Source: Nicoliella spurrieriana (GTDB lineage Bacteria; Bacillota; Bacilli; Lactobacillales; Lactobacillaceae). Taken from it: a stretch of 64,000 nucleotides of DNA. This document shows, in pieces, positions 31,830-40,798 of this stretch. Made by a program: the position numbers and the translations under genes. The notes under the pieces are model-generated. The model worked only from the letters and a program-made list of their open reading frames with translations, did no database searches and had not been told where the DNA came from. Position 1 is the stretch's first letter; every line of letters starts with the position of its first letter. The stretch covers positions 1,516,172-1,580,171 of the forward strand of contig NZ_CP093361.1 in NCBI RefSeq assembly GCF_023380205.1, read 5' to 3'.

Positions 31830-32439
31830 CTAGTGCCGTTTAGCAAAGTCAATTGCCTTTCCTTCAATTATCGTTTCAATCTCCGCCTCGGAAAGGGGGG
31901 TGCCAAACGGTAAATTACCATCTAAGTAATCTAATTCTGGACTATCAATTCCCACGTTAATGTTTTCCTTGATTGGGACTGAATAATGATGAATGTGCCC
32001 GTGTAAATTAATGATTTGGTGGACAATTCCTAACATCATCGGATAATGCGTTAAGTAGTATTGACGATGGTCGAATTTAAGTAGGACCCCCCACATCATT
32101 AAATTGAAATTTGGGTTTGCCATTCACTTGATAGTTATTCTTCTCCAAAAACTTAAAGAAATCACGACTATCATGATTACCCTTGATCAAAATTAAATTC
32201 CCATTTAACTGATTTAACACTTCCAGAATTTGCCGGTAGGCCTCCTTAGCCGGTTTGATGAAGTAAAGTGCAATATCACCAAGATGATAAACTACATCGG
32301 TGGGCTTAACCCGTGCGTTCCAGTTATCAATGATGGTTTGATTCATTTCATCAACATCCTTAAACGGCCGTGGTGCAAAGCTATTCATCCCTAAAAGATC
32401 CTTATGGAAGAAATGGGTATCTGAAGTAAAATATTTCAT
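31830..32439 (-). pseudogene. Metallophosphoesterase with frameshift in a G6 run
   Basis: Two overlapping frames make one calcineurin-like phosphoesterase. The first (from ATG 32439) carries metal motifs I-III: SDTHFFH, HLGDIA and IKGNHD. The second carries IV and V: LTHYPMM and HGHIHH. The break is at six consecutive C on the plus strand (32087-32092). Removing one G from the message gives a continuous 202-residue protein ending EGKAIDFAKRH. As read, translation stops at PT* after about 120 residues and the metal site is split, so the gene is broken unless the run slips or the read has an extra base. It is the first gene of the phosphatase operon. Confidence 0.8.
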
Positions 32440-32487
32440 CTAATCACCTTCGTACTAATCATTATATTACATCATTTTCATCTTTAT

Positions 32488-32527
32488 CAAAAAAAACTAC
32501 TTTCTAGTTTTAGAAAGTAGTTTTTGA
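32488..32527 (-). terminator. Terminator of the amino-acid permease
   Basis: Stem AAAACTACTTTCTA / TAGAAAGTAGTTTT with a short loop and a long T-run on the minus strand. Confidence 0.9.
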
Positions 32528-32529
32528 GG

Positions 32530-33894
32530 TTAGTTATTTCGCTTGCGACCAAGTTCATAAACAATGTAAATTACAATTAACCATCCGATTGAACCAATCA
32601 ATGCAACTAATGTATCGAATTCAAATAGTAGGACAATGGCAACCATCCCTAAGAACGCTAATACAAAGTAATCTGAAGCTGGAAACAACGGTGTTTTAAA
32701 TTCTAATTCAGATTCACGACCACTAGCTTTCACTTGTTTGCGGTACTTAATGTGGGTAATCACAATCGCACCCCAGATAAATATAAAACAAGTCGTAGCC
32801 ACACTAGCAATAAACGTGAAAACCCCCTTAGGAATTACAATGTTCAAGATTACAGCAATTGCAATCACCAAGGTAGACGCTAAGATTGCGTTACTAGGCA
32901 CCTTATTTTTAGATAGACGGTGCATCCGTTTGCTAAATTGATTGGATTCACGACCAGTTAGTGAGTAAAGCATTCGACCGGTCGTAAAGATCGCACTATT
33001 ACATGCTGATGCTGCAGCAGTCAATACCACAAAGTTAATAATGGCTGCAGCAGAGGTAATTCCAATGTTTTTAAATACCTGTACGAACGGGCTGGAATCC
33101 TGACTGATATCATTCCAAGGATAGATCACCATTAATGCTAAAAGCGATCCAATGTAGAATAGCAAGATTCTGGTCGGCACCGAATTAATACTCTTTGGAA
33201 TCACTTTTTCGGGATCTTTAGTTTCAGATGCGGTCATCCCAATCATCTCAATTCCAACGAAACTAAAGATAACCATTTGAAATGATAGGAAAAAGCCCTT
33301 CGCACCGTTAGCAAAAAACTTTCCATTGGTTAAGTTATTCAAACTAACGGGCCCCACTGAAGTTTGATAGTGCATTAATAGCAATACCACTCCGACTACA
33401 ATCAATGCAATGATGGCAACTACCTTGATAATTGCGAACCAAAACTCAGTTTCTCCGAATGCCGAGACCGTGATTGAATTCAAAAAGAATAAAATGATCA
33501 AAATCAGTAGTGCTGGTAACCATTGCGGTAACGATGGGAACCAAAATTTCATATATAACCCTGCAGCAGTGATTTCTGCCATTGCAATGGCGATCCATGA
33601 GATCCAATAGGTCCAACCGGCAATAAATCCCCACCTGGCTCCCAGATACTTATCAATAAAATCAATGTATGAAGTACTATCCGGATTAGACATCAGTAGT
33701 TCCCCCAACGCACGCATTAGGAAGAAACAAGCAATTCCTGCAATTATGTATGCAAGTAAAATTGATGGTCCAGCAAAGTGAATCGACTGCCCGGCTCCTA
33801 AAAACAATCCGGTTCCAATCGTTCCCCCGAGCGCAATTAACTGGACGTGGCGCTCCTTTAATTCCTTGGACATTTGTTCATCATTTTGTCCCAT
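32530..33894 (-). CDS. Amino acid permease, APC superfamily (AAT type)
   Basis: 454 residues, about 12 hydrophobic helices. The N-terminal helix 1 signature ALGGTIGTGLFLGAGQSI and helix-2 region GPSILLAYIIAG are typical of the AAT family (2.A.3.1), which imports amino acids with protons. The central SASACNSAIFTTGRMLYSL stretch is also characteristic. Substrate not predictable. A -10 element TATAAT (33918-33923, minus strand) lies about 25 bp before the ATG. Monocistronic. Confidence 0.88.
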   Translation of the reverse strand: MGQNDEQMSKELKERHVQLIALGGTIGTGLFLGAGQSIHFAGPSILLAYIIAGIACFFLMRALGELLMSNPDSTSYIDFIDKYLGARWGFIAGWTYWISWIAIAMAEITAAGLYMKFWFPSLPQWLPALLILIILFFLNSITVSAFGETEFWFAIIKVVAIIALIVVGVVLLLMHYQTSVGPVSLNNLTNGKFFANGAKGFFLSFQMVIFSFVGIEMIGMTASETKDPEKVIPKSINSVPTRILLFYIGSLLALMVIYPWNDISQDSSPFVQVFKNIGITSAAAIINFVVLTAAASACNSAIFTTGRMLYSLTGRESNQFSKRMHRLSKNKVPSNAILASTLVIAIAVILNIVIPKGVFTFIASVATTCFIFIWGAIVITHIKYRKQVKASGRESELEFKTPLFPASDYFVLAFLGMVAIVLLFEFDTLVALIGSIGWLIVIYIVYELGRKRNN

Positions 33895-34054
33895 TATTCA
33901 CACCCCTTAATGAGCACATTATACATAGAATTAGGAACTTTCCATAGTAGTGGCCCACAATTTAAAAATCAGTAAACGAGTGTAAGTATCGTTATATCAA
34001 TTAAAATTCACTTTATAATATTTTAAATGAAAATAATTCATTTTTAGTTGAAAT

Positions 34055-34089
34055 AAAAATGGACACTCAATTTAAGAGGCCCATTTTAG
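34055..34089 (-). terminator. Terminator of ackA
   Basis: Stem AAAATGGGCCTC / GAGTGTCCATTTT with mismatches, followed by T-rich sequence on the minus strand. Confidence 0.65.
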
Positions 34090-34110
34090 CTGATTATTTA
34101 ATAATGATGA

Positions 34111-35307
34111 TTATTGGTGATCCTTTAATCGTTCAACATCTCGAACAATCATTAATTCTTCATTAGTAGGAATTAACAAGGTCTTAACCTTAGCATCATC
34201 GGTACTAATATCACGTTCTTCACCACGAATATCATTCTTCTTAGGATCAACTGCAATTCCGAAGTAGCCTAATTCATCAGTTACTTCTTGTCTAATCATA
34301 ATATCATTTTCACCAACACCAGCAGTGAATACAATTGCGTCAACACCATTCATTTCAGCAATGTATTGGCCAATGTAGCGAATAATCCGGTTTTTATACA
34401 TTTCTCTAGAAAGGTAAGCCCGGTGGTTCTTAGCTTGAACGCCTTCGATTTCACGCATATCAGCTGAAACCCCTGATACCCCTAGTAAACCAGATTGGTT
34501 ATTTAAAATCTTAATCATGTCACTTAGTTTATCAATGCCTTCTTTTTCCATCACGTATGAAAGAACGGAAGGATCAACATCCCCAGAACGTGTTGCCATC
34601 ATTACCCCGGTCAATGGAGTGAAGCCCATTGAAGTATCAAATGACTTACCGCCCTTAACCGCACACATTGAAGCACCGGCTCCAATATGCATGATAACTA
34701 ACTTAAGGTCTTCGACTGGCTTACCAAGCATGGCAGCAGCCCGTCCAGAAACGTACCGGTAACTAGTTCCATGGGCCCCATACTTACGAGCACCATATTT
34801 TTCATAGTATTCATAAGGAATTCCATAAACATAGTTCTTTTCAGGAATGGAAGTGTGGAATGAAGTATCAAATACCGCCACACTAATAACGTTTGGTAAA
34901 ATCTTCTTAAATGCCTTAATTCCTAGGATATTAGCAGGTTCGTGAAGTGGTGCTAGTTCTGATAGGTCTTCTAATTTTTGGAGAACTTCATCAGTGATTA
35001 CTACTGAATCCTTAAATTCTTCACCACCAGCAACTACCCGATGGCCAACCCCAGTAATTTCATTGTAGTCGCTAATAATGTCCAAACTAAGTAGCTTGTC
35101 CAATACCAATTTAATTGCTTCTTCATGGTCTTTAACATCTAAAGTATCCTTATATTTCTTACCATCACCGTACTTAATTGATACGGTGGAATCTGGCATC
35201 CCGATTCTTGCGATGTCCCCGCTAGAAATAAGTTTTTCTGATGGCATTTCGAATAACTTGTACTTTAGAGTTGAACTACCAGCATTAATTGCAATTGATT
35301 TTCCCAT
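34111..35307 (-). CDS. ackA: Acetate kinase
   Basis: Makes ATP from acetyl phosphate, the end of the phosphoketolase branch of heterofermenters. 398 residues. Motifs: INAGSSTLKYKLF at the N-terminus, GHRVVAGG, FDTSFH, MHIGAGASMCAVKGGKSFDT (phosphate 2 loop) and FTAGVGEN. It follows the comG-ytxK cluster, as in many lactobacilli. Ribosome site AAGGAGAAT before ATG. Confidence 0.96.
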   Translation of the reverse strand: MGKSIAINAGSSTLKYKLFEMPSEKLISSGDIARIGMPDSTVSIKYGDGKKYKDTLDVKDHEEAIKLVLDKLLSLDIISDYNEITGVGHRVVAGGEEFKDSVVITDEVLQKLEDLSELAPLHEPANILGIKAFKKILPNVISVAVFDTSFHTSIPEKNYVYGIPYEYYEKYGARKYGAHGTSYRYVSGRAAAMLGKPVEDLKLVIMHIGAGASMCAVKGGKSFDTSMGFTPLTGVMMATRSGDVDPSVLSYVMEKEGIDKLSDMIKILNNQSGLLGVSGVSADMREIEGVQAKNHRAYLSREMYKNRIIRYIGQYIAEMNGVDAIVFTAGVGENDIMIRQEVTDELGYFGIAVDPKKNDIRGEERDISTDDAKVKTLLIPTNEELMIVRDVERLKDHQ

Positions 35308-35330
35308 AATTATTCTCCTTAAAAATATTA

Positions 35331-36350
35331 TTATGAATTAGCTAATAAATCCTTTTGCTCCCAATCAACAATTTCTGCAATAAATTTTTGAAATGCAGCT
35401 TGATCCTTGAAGGAAGGAAATTCACCAATCATGATTTTATTAACTTGCTTTGCACCATTTCCATGACGTTGTAAGATCATAATTGCCTTTTGGGTCGCAG
35501 CATTTGCGAATAATTCCTTTGGCAAATTTAGCATTCCTTGGAGGTATGCATCATCTTGCATCCACTTTAATAGTGATTTTGACTCTTTAGTTTGAAATAA
35601 ATTACTAGGAACCAAGAACACCCCAAATCCACCGGGCTTAACATGGTTCATTCCCTGCTCAATTAAGAGGTGGTGGGCATATGAGTGCCCCGTTTCAGAA
35701 TGGGTCACATAGTTTTTAGCGTTTTCATCAATTGGGTAAAAGCCAACCGGTAAATCTGAAACTACTAAGTCTACGTTATTGACCAAAATGTTATTGATGG
35801 AATCTTGATGGATTAATTCTACTGGTAATTTTTGCATTTCAGCGCTAATTCCCGCAATGGAAAGCATTGAATCATCGTTATCAATTCCGATTCCATGCAC
35901 AGTTGCGTGTAATTCGGATGATAACTGATGCATTATGGCCATCAATAGATTCCCGCTACCGACCGCTAAGTCCAAAATTTCAATTTCAGGCTGGGATTTA
36001 AAAATCCGGGTAAGCAAATAGCCAATAATGAATGCAATCGTGTCGGGAGTCAACTGGTGGTTAGATTGAATCTTATCCTGAGTGATGGCCTTAATCAATA
36101 CCATCTGGATGGCCTTTCGAACATCCTTAGATGCCATGTCTGAATAATCAACCTGTGAATAAAGGGTTTTAAGTTGCTTAACTACCTCATCCCTCGGCTG
36201 TCCATTTTCCACATGAACATTATCATTATCTAACAGATTATTCCCATTTTCAATAAATGCATCTAGATAAGAACAATTTAATGCTTTTTGCAATAATTCA
36301 GTGGATTGATCCAATACCTTAAAAAGAGTCTCAGTATCTTTTCTGACCAG
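35331..36350 (-). CDS. YtxK-like class I SAM-dependent (N-6 adenine type) methyltransferase
   Basis: Methyltransferase of the YtxK type that commonly follows comG in Firmicutes; a link with competence is positional only. SAM motif I is LDLAVGSGNLLMAI, and the catalytic motif is SDLPVGFYP in place of the DNA-methylase NPPY. The frame is open to ATG 36392, but that ATG has no ribosome site. AAGGAGG overlaps GTG 36359 and is nine bases before CTG at 36350, so CTG is the best candidate start (339 residues, VRKDTETLFKVL). It is 23 bp upstream of ackA and after comGG. Confidence 0.82.
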   Translation of the reverse strand: MVRKDTETLFKVLDQSTELLQKALNCSYLDAFIENGNNLLDNDNVHVENGQPRDEVVKQLKTLYSQVDYSDMASKDVRKAIQMVLIKAITQDKIQSNHQLTPDTIAFIIGYLLTRIFKSQPEIEILDLAVGSGNLLMAIMHQLSSELHATVHGIGIDNDDSMLSIAGISAEMQKLPVELIHQDSINNILVNNVDLVVSDLPVGFYPIDENAKNYVTHSETGHSYAHHLLIEQGMNHVKPGGFGVFLVPSNLFQTKESKSLLKWMQDDAYLQGMLNLPKELFANAATQKAIMILQRHGNGAKQVNKIMIGEFPSFKDQAAFQKFIAEIVDWEQKDLLANS

Positions 36351-36443
36351 TATTCTCACCCTCCTTAAGTTAATGATTAAACAATCATTCATAATAATAT
36401 TACCAGAAAATTATTGATAAATTCAAGATTGACCACCATTAAA

Positions 36444-36608
36444 TTATTTTTGCTGATTTTTGAGCGTCGCACCACGTTCTTGATAATCACGAATAATGGA
36501 ATGATTGGTCCTAATTTCGGCATTCATTGCCGTAATTTGAAATAGTAGGAGCGTAGTTAATAATAATAATACCATAGTTGCAATTAACGTCATTGAAGCC
36601 CTTCTCAT
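36444..36608 (-). CDS. comGG: ComGG-like minor pseudopilin
   Basis: 54 codons: MRRASMTLIATMVLLLLTTL, a hydrophobic helix, then QITAMNAEIRTNHSIIRDYQ and a basic end. It occupies the comGG position, with its ATG six bases after the comGF stop. It is much shorter than usual ComGG (about 100 residues) and lacks a recognisable prepilin cleavage site, so it is identified by position and a single N-terminal helix. It could be a shortened or decayed ComGG. Confidence 0.6.
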   Translation of the reverse strand: MRRASMTLIATMVLLLLTTLLLFQITAMNAEIRTNHSIIRDYQERGATLKNQQK

Positions 36609-36614
36609 TAATGA

Positions 36615-37052
36615 TTACCCCGTTTTTAATAGTGATTTAGCTTTGAAAACATCCCCATTTTGCATGATTACCCGCGTCATTAAAACGTCGCGATGGTAGT
36701 GCCATTCAACATAATCGACCCCATCAATCAACGGAACGTAACCCCCATGCGTAGTCGTCATCCTAATGCTATCGTTAGCAAGTGAAATAATGTATTGTTT
36801 ATCAGCAGTTTTAAGCACTAATCGATCACTTCGATGCTCAACGTATTTAAACCGATATTCCTTCGATTCAATCATTCTTAAATATAGATGAAATGCCGTT
36901 AAATGATTATCATGCTGGCGCCTAGTAACTACGTAACTAAATAAAATCCCACATAATAAAATGACCATTGCAACAACCATTAGCGAAATGATACTTTCGA
37001 CGATCGTAAATCCATTTCGATTCCTAACGGATTTCAAGAATGCTTTTTTCAT
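36615..37052 (-). CDS. comGF: ComGF-like competence pseudopilin
   Basis: 145 residues. A basic leader MKKAFLKSVRNRN precedes the prepilin site G|FTIVES and a hydrophobic helix (about 16-40). The rest is a ComGF-like beta domain (EHRSDRLVLKTADKQYIISL, DGVDYVEWHYHRDVLMTRV). It overlaps comGE by 29 bp. It is a part of the DNA-uptake pseudopilus. Confidence 0.85.
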   Translation of the reverse strand: MKKAFLKSVRNRNGFTIVESIISLMVVAMVILLCGILFSYVVTRRQHDNHLTAFHLYLRMIESKEYRFKYVEHRSDRLVLKTADKQYIISLANDSIRMTTTHGGYVPLIDGVDYVEWHYHRDVLMTRVIMQNGDVFKAKSLLKTG

Positions 37053-37203
37053 ATTGATTTCGACTTTGCTCCATCTGAATTCGACTATTAATTAGTCTTG
37101 TATTGACGGTTTGAAAAACTGTCAAATAAAAAGTGGCTGCAGTACTAATAATTGCTAAGGCTAATAATGAGTCAATTAATGTAAATCCATTTCTACTACT
37201 CAT
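37024..37203 (-). CDS. comGE: ComGE-like competence pseudopilin
   Basis: 59 residues: MSSRNGFTLIDSLLALAIIS, with prepilin cleavage likely at G|FTLID, a hydrophobic helix, then TFYLTVFQTVNTRLINSRIQ. ATG at 37203 overlaps the comGD stop, and the end overlaps comGF. It is too short for most gene callers, so it may be missing from automatic annotations. Assigned as ComGE by order and N-terminal pattern. Confidence 0.8.
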   Translation of the reverse strand: MSSRNGFTLIDSLLALAIISTAATFYLTVFQTVNTRLINSRIQMEQSRNQYEKSILEIR

Positions 37204-37684
37204 ATTTTACTCGATACACTCCCCATCCCAATTGAAACGTTTGTTTAACGGTTCGTTGGTTATTTTTTGATTGCCACCAGATCGTTTTAGGACTGACGTG
37301 GCCATTATCCTTAATTATAATTTCATCCTTTCCCTTTACGCCGACAAGGCCCTTTGGATACCGAATTCGATATGGCGGACTATCACCATTGCCATAAATG
37401 AACATAACGTGATTGTGAAAAAAGGTCACGGACACAGCAGAGTGGGTTTCCACCGCATAGCGCTCGGAGAACTGCCAGTGCTTTTGAAACGACTGCCAAA
37501 AAATACGCTCCTGAATTTTACCGGTATCAAAGCCCTTAGCAGCAAACAACCCAATTCCTAAAATCATGACGGTAACTCCCAATACGATTAACGATTCTAA
37601 GACGGTAAAGGCATCCCTACTTCTTAGCATTGTTATCAATAATCTTAATGCCATCCTTTTGGGCCTGTCGGGCTTGTTTTTCAC
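37196..37684 (-). CDS. comGD: ComGD-like competence pseudopilin
   Basis: Up to 162 residues. The prepilin site A|FTVLES follows RSRDA, with a hydrophobic helix VLGVTVMILGIGLF. The start is uncertain: GTG 37684 (AAGGG eight bases before), ATG 37654, or ATG 37630, which gives the usual short leader MLRSRDA. It overlaps comGC by up to 68 bp. It ends in WGVYRVKYE. Confidence 0.85.
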   Translation of the reverse strand: MKNKPDRPKRMALRLLITMLRSRDAFTVLESLIVLGVTVMILGIGLFAAKGFDTGKIQERIFWQSFQKHWQFSERYAVETHSAVSVTFFHNHVMFIYGNGDSPPYRIRYPKGLVGVKGKDEIIIKDNGHVSPKTIWWQSKNNQRTVKQTFQLGWGVYRVKYE

Positions 37685-37928
37685 TTAAGTAGCCCTTATT
37701 AATCAGGACCCCATACGTGACCTTATCATCATTATTTTCATTCAAGTAACTATCAATTTGGGTCTGGACCACGGATTCCATTGCGGTTCCATGAATTGAC
37801 TTTGCATTATTCCGTTGGTTAGCAAGATTGGGAATCACAATTAAAATTAACAGGGAAATAATAAATAATACAATGGTCATTTCAATCAACGTGAACGCCT
37901 CTCTTTGGCGTTTAAATTTTATTTTCAT
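37617..37928 (-). CDS. comGC: ComGC major competence pseudopilin
   Basis: 103 residues. Leader MKIKFKRQREA, cleavage before F12 in A|FTLIEMTIVLFI with Glu at position +5, then the hydrophobic helix and a small C-terminal domain (YLSEKQARQAQKDG). It forms the transformation pilus shaft after ComC processing; comC is not in the window. It starts right at the comGB stop. Confidence 0.92.
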   Translation of the reverse strand: MKIKFKRQREAFTLIEMTIVLFIISLLILIVIPNLANQRNNAKSIHGTAMESVVQTQIDSYLNENNDDKVTYGVLINKGYLSEKQARQAQKDGIKIIDNNAKK

Positions 37929-38918
37929 CTACTTATAAACCTCACTTAAAGTATCATACATCGGTAATAACATGTTCAAATAGGTCACCACGATGGCTGA
38001 ACCAATCACTATAAAAATAATCGGCTGGATAATTGCAATCAAGCGTTGGGATTGATTCCACAACTTGGCAAAGGACAACTTAGCATAAACGCTTAGCTTT
38101 TTAGCCACTACCTGGACCTGATCACCACGATCAAAAAACAATCCTGCCTCATTCGGTAAAAATGAATGCCGTTCAATAATCTTACTAATCCGGCCCCCAG
38201 CTTGCAGTGTTGCTTCTAGTTCCGACCCAATTTCATAAAAAATAGAGCGAGCACTAAATTGCTGCATTAACTTAGCAATTGATTTAGCCTCCATCCCACT
38301 TGCCAATAGTAATGAAACATTACTAGCAAAAAAGTAGGCATAGTATGCTTTGATCAGCACACCAATAATTGGTAATTTAGCAAATATTTCCACCCGTTGA
38401 ATGGGCGTTTTTTGAAATATCCAAAGTGATAAAAGCCCAACGATTAACAAAAGTCCTGATAATAAGAACCACCACCAAAAATGATGACCACCACTGGGGA
38501 CGGCACGCTCACTTATCATCGTTAGCTGGGGGGTCACAAAAAACTTAATCCCTAAAATGATAATTAATAGTAACCCGATTAAAAAAAATGGGTACATTAA
38601 TAACGCCTTTAACTTATTTTGTTGTTTGTTCCGTTCGGCAATGAATAACTGGACTTCATGCATCGTATCAACCAGTTGACCGTGGCGTTCGGCAATTTGA
38701 ATCTGGTTAACGATGTCATCTGGAAAATAATTACGCATGCCAGTCGCAAACGTTTCGCCATTGTTCAACTGGGTAAGCATCTGATCGGTAAATGGATCTG
38801 ATTCGTAAAGTTCTGTAATTAACTTCATTGACTCCCCAATTGAAAACCCATTTTGTAGTAATGAATTAAATGATTCTAAAAAGCGTAGCTGCTTTTTAAT
38901 TGATAACCCCTTACCCAT
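37929..38918 (-). CDS. comGB: ComGB competence platform protein
   Basis: 329-residue inner-membrane protein of the GspF/PilC family. Two repeated GSPII_F domains: the first LESFNSLLQNGFSIGESMKLI, the second ASNVSLLLASGMEAKSIAKL, with three hydrophobic helices (near 105-125, 150-170, 300-320). It anchors pseudopilus assembly with ComGA. It overlaps comGA by 8 bp. Confidence 0.93.
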   Translation of the reverse strand: MGKGLSIKKQLRFLESFNSLLQNGFSIGESMKLITELYESDPFTDQMLTQLNNGETFATGMRNYFPDDIVNQIQIAERHGQLVDTMHEVQLFIAERNKQQNKLKALLMYPFFLIGLLLIIILGIKFFVTPQLTMISERAVPSGGHHFWWWFLLSGLLLIVGLLSLWIFQKTPIQRVEIFAKLPIIGVLIKAYYAYFFASNVSLLLASGMEAKSIAKLMQQFSARSIFYEIGSELEATLQAGGRISKIIERHSFLPNEAGLFFDRGDQVQVVAKKLSVYAKLSFAKLWNQSQRLIAIIQPIIFIVIGSAIVVTYLNMLLPMYDTLSEVYK

Positions 38919-39891
38919 ACCACACCCGCTTTCCTTCCGTTGTACTTAACTGTCCCTTGGTAATTAAAGTCTGTAAGTCATTTCGCCATGCCTGAATGGA
39001 TTGGTGCCCATCAATTAATTTTTCAAAGATGGCTTCACTAGTCACCGTATTTAACAGTGCCTTGGGCTGTCCGGAACTAGTATTCAATAGGCGCTGATAT
39101 ACTACCGTATTCAATGCTTGTTCTAAATAATCACGTTCAACCCCCAGGTTCATCAGCCGTTGCACTACCCCCAGGGGGGTCTTAGAGTGAATCGTAGTTA
39201 ACACCAAGTGCCCACTTAAAGCTGCTTGGACCGCTGCTTGAGCGGTATTGGCATCCCGAATTTCACCAATAATGAAAATATCGGGCCGGTTTCTTAACCC
39301 GACCTTCAATAACTCTTGGTAGCTCATCTCAGCATCCGCATTCACTTGCAGCTGTAAGAAGCTCGGTTCATACACTTCCACCGGATCCTCAATTGTCATT
39401 ATCATCTGATTTTGACTATATTGACGTGCCAAATGGTAGATGGTCGTTGTTTTTCCGGAACCGGTGGGACCAGCAAACACCATTAACCCCCGTTGACTAG
39501 CTCGCTGCTTTAAATCACGAAATTGATGCTCAAAGAAAAATTGGGTAGTTTGTTCATTCAATGGATAAATCAAACGAATCACCATTGCTTCACGCCCCTT
39601 AAAATCACCCACGGTAGAAAAACGGAGATAGCAACGAGCATTTTGATGCTGCCATTCCATTGCACCAATTTGGGGGCGTCGATGTTCACTAATCAACATG
39701 TTTCCGTTATATTTCAAGTAGTTAATGAGCTTTAGCCCGGTAATGCAATCAAGTGCCTGCATCGTGATTACCTGATTATGGTGGTGGCGTTCAATTAAGT
39801 ACTTAGTGGTTCTGGGCACAATGTAAACATCAGCCGAACGATTTTGATACGCCTCACTAAGAATGCTATTAATTAATGCTTTTACATCCAT
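38911..39891 (-). CDS. comGA: ComGA competence assembly ATPase
   Basis: 326-residue GspE/PilB-type ATPase. Walker A GPTGSGKTT at 141-149, Asp box TIEDPVE near 166, Walker B DIFIIGEIRD near 204-213, and the His box region TTIHSKTP near 232. First gene of comGA-GB-GC-GD-GE-GF-GG. AAGGAGGGATGAT precedes the ATG. Only 30 bp separate it from the yebC terminator; I see no clear sigma-A promoter there, so an alternative sigma factor may drive it (inference). Confidence 0.94.
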   Translation of the reverse strand: MDVKALINSILSEAYQNRSADVYIVPRTTKYLIERHHHNQVITMQALDCITGLKLINYLKYNGNMLISEHRRPQIGAMEWQHQNARCYLRFSTVGDFKGREAMVIRLIYPLNEQTTQFFFEHQFRDLKQRASQRGLMVFAGPTGSGKTTTIYHLARQYSQNQMIMTIEDPVEVYEPSFLQLQVNADAEMSYQELLKVGLRNRPDIFIIGEIRDANTAQAAVQAALSGHLVLTTIHSKTPLGVVQRLMNLGVERDYLEQALNTVVYQRLLNTSSGQPKALLNTVTSEAIFEKLIDGHQSIQAWRNDLQTLITKGQLSTTEGKRVWYG

Positions 39892-39919
39892 ATCATCCCT
39901 CCTTAATCTTTAATTACGC

Positions 39920-39960
39920 AAAAAAATTCCCAACCAACGAATCGTTGATTGGGAATTTAA
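39920..39960 (-). terminator. Terminator of yebC
   Basis: AAATTCCCAATCAACGA with its complement (one G-U pair) forms a long stem followed by T-run on the minus strand, separating yebC from comGA. Confidence 0.85.
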
Positions 39961-39978
39961 AAATGTGGATTAAATTAA

Positions 39979-40713
39979 TTATTCAACATTATCCGGAAGC
40001 TTAGCAGCTTCGTAGACATCTTGAACATCATCATTTTCTGATAGTTCATCGATTAAGGCAACATATTGGGAAACCTTGCCTTCAGGCACCTCAGTTACCG
40101 TATTTGGAATCATTTTAACTTCAGCAGTATCTAAATTATACTTACCTTGAAGTCCATCCCGAACTGATTGCATATTTGATGGGTCAGTGAAGATTTCAAA
40201 ACGATCATCACTAGCCTTCATATCATCAGCACCAGCATCTAATGCATCCATGAGCATGGTATCTTCGTCAACGTCTAACCCGTCGCGAAGAATTACAATG
40301 TAACCCTTTCGATCGAACAGGTATGAAACAGAACCGGAAGCACCTAATGAACCACCATGGTGGGTAAATGCTGACCGAATTGCCGAAGCAGTTCGGTTTT
40401 TATTATCGGTCAAAGCAGAAACCATTACGGCAGTTCCACCAGGGCCATAACCTTCATAGTTAATTTCTTCGAACTTAGCTCCACCAACACCAGAAGCCTT
40501 ATCTAACGCACGTTGAACGTTAGTCTTAGGCATGTTAGCAGCCTTCGCCTTATCCATTTCTAGTCGTAATTGGGGGTTACCGTCTGGGTCAACACCACCA
40601 GCCTTAGCGGCTTGATATAAGTTACGTGATATTTTTTGGAAAATCTTTCCACGCTTAGCATCTTGAGCACCTTTACGTCCCTGGATGTTATGCCATTTTG
40701 AATGTCCTGACAT
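39979..40713 (-). CDS. yebC: YebC/PmpR family regulator
   Basis: 244-residue member of the YebC family, proposed to act in transcription regulation and, more recently, to relieve ribosome stalling at proline runs. The start [22 protein letters not shown] is characteristic (quoted as [20 protein letters not shown]). The [16 protein letters not shown] motif is also present. ATG at 40713. Confidence 0.95.
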   Translation of the reverse strand: MSGHSKWHNIQGRKGAQDAKRGKIFQKISRNLYQAAKAGGVDPDGNPQLRLEMDKAKAANMPKTNVQRALDKASGVGGAKFEEINYEGYGPGGTAVMVSALTDNKNRTASAIRSAFTHHGGSLGASGSVSYLFDRKGYIVILRDGLDVDEDTMLMDALDAGADDMKASDDRFEIFTDPSNMQSVRDGLQGKYNLDTAEVKMIPNTVTEVPEGKVSQYVALIDELSENDDVQDVYEAAKLPDNVE

Positions 40714-40758
40714 AAATTAAGCACTCCTCTCTTTATAATCCTAAATTAAACAAATATA

Positions 40759-40787
40759 ATTATATCAATATCTAGGGGGCTAATCAA
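40759..40787 (-). promoter_or_regulatory. Promoter of yebC
   Basis: TTGATT (40782-40787), 17 bp, TATAAT (40759-40764) on the minus strand, with TGA before the -10 as an extended element. Confidence 0.7.
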
Positions 40788-40798
40788 GGTACCAAGCC

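Noticed and set aside
33895-34054. Gap between permease and ackA terminator as a small RNA
   Set aside because: Apart from a permease -10 element the sequence is plain AT-rich, with no hairpin followed by a T-run on the plus strand and no frame with a ribosome site.
39892-39920. A competence sigma-factor (cin) box before comGA
   Set aside because: GCGTAATTA is only loosely like TACGAATA; cannot be supported by eye.
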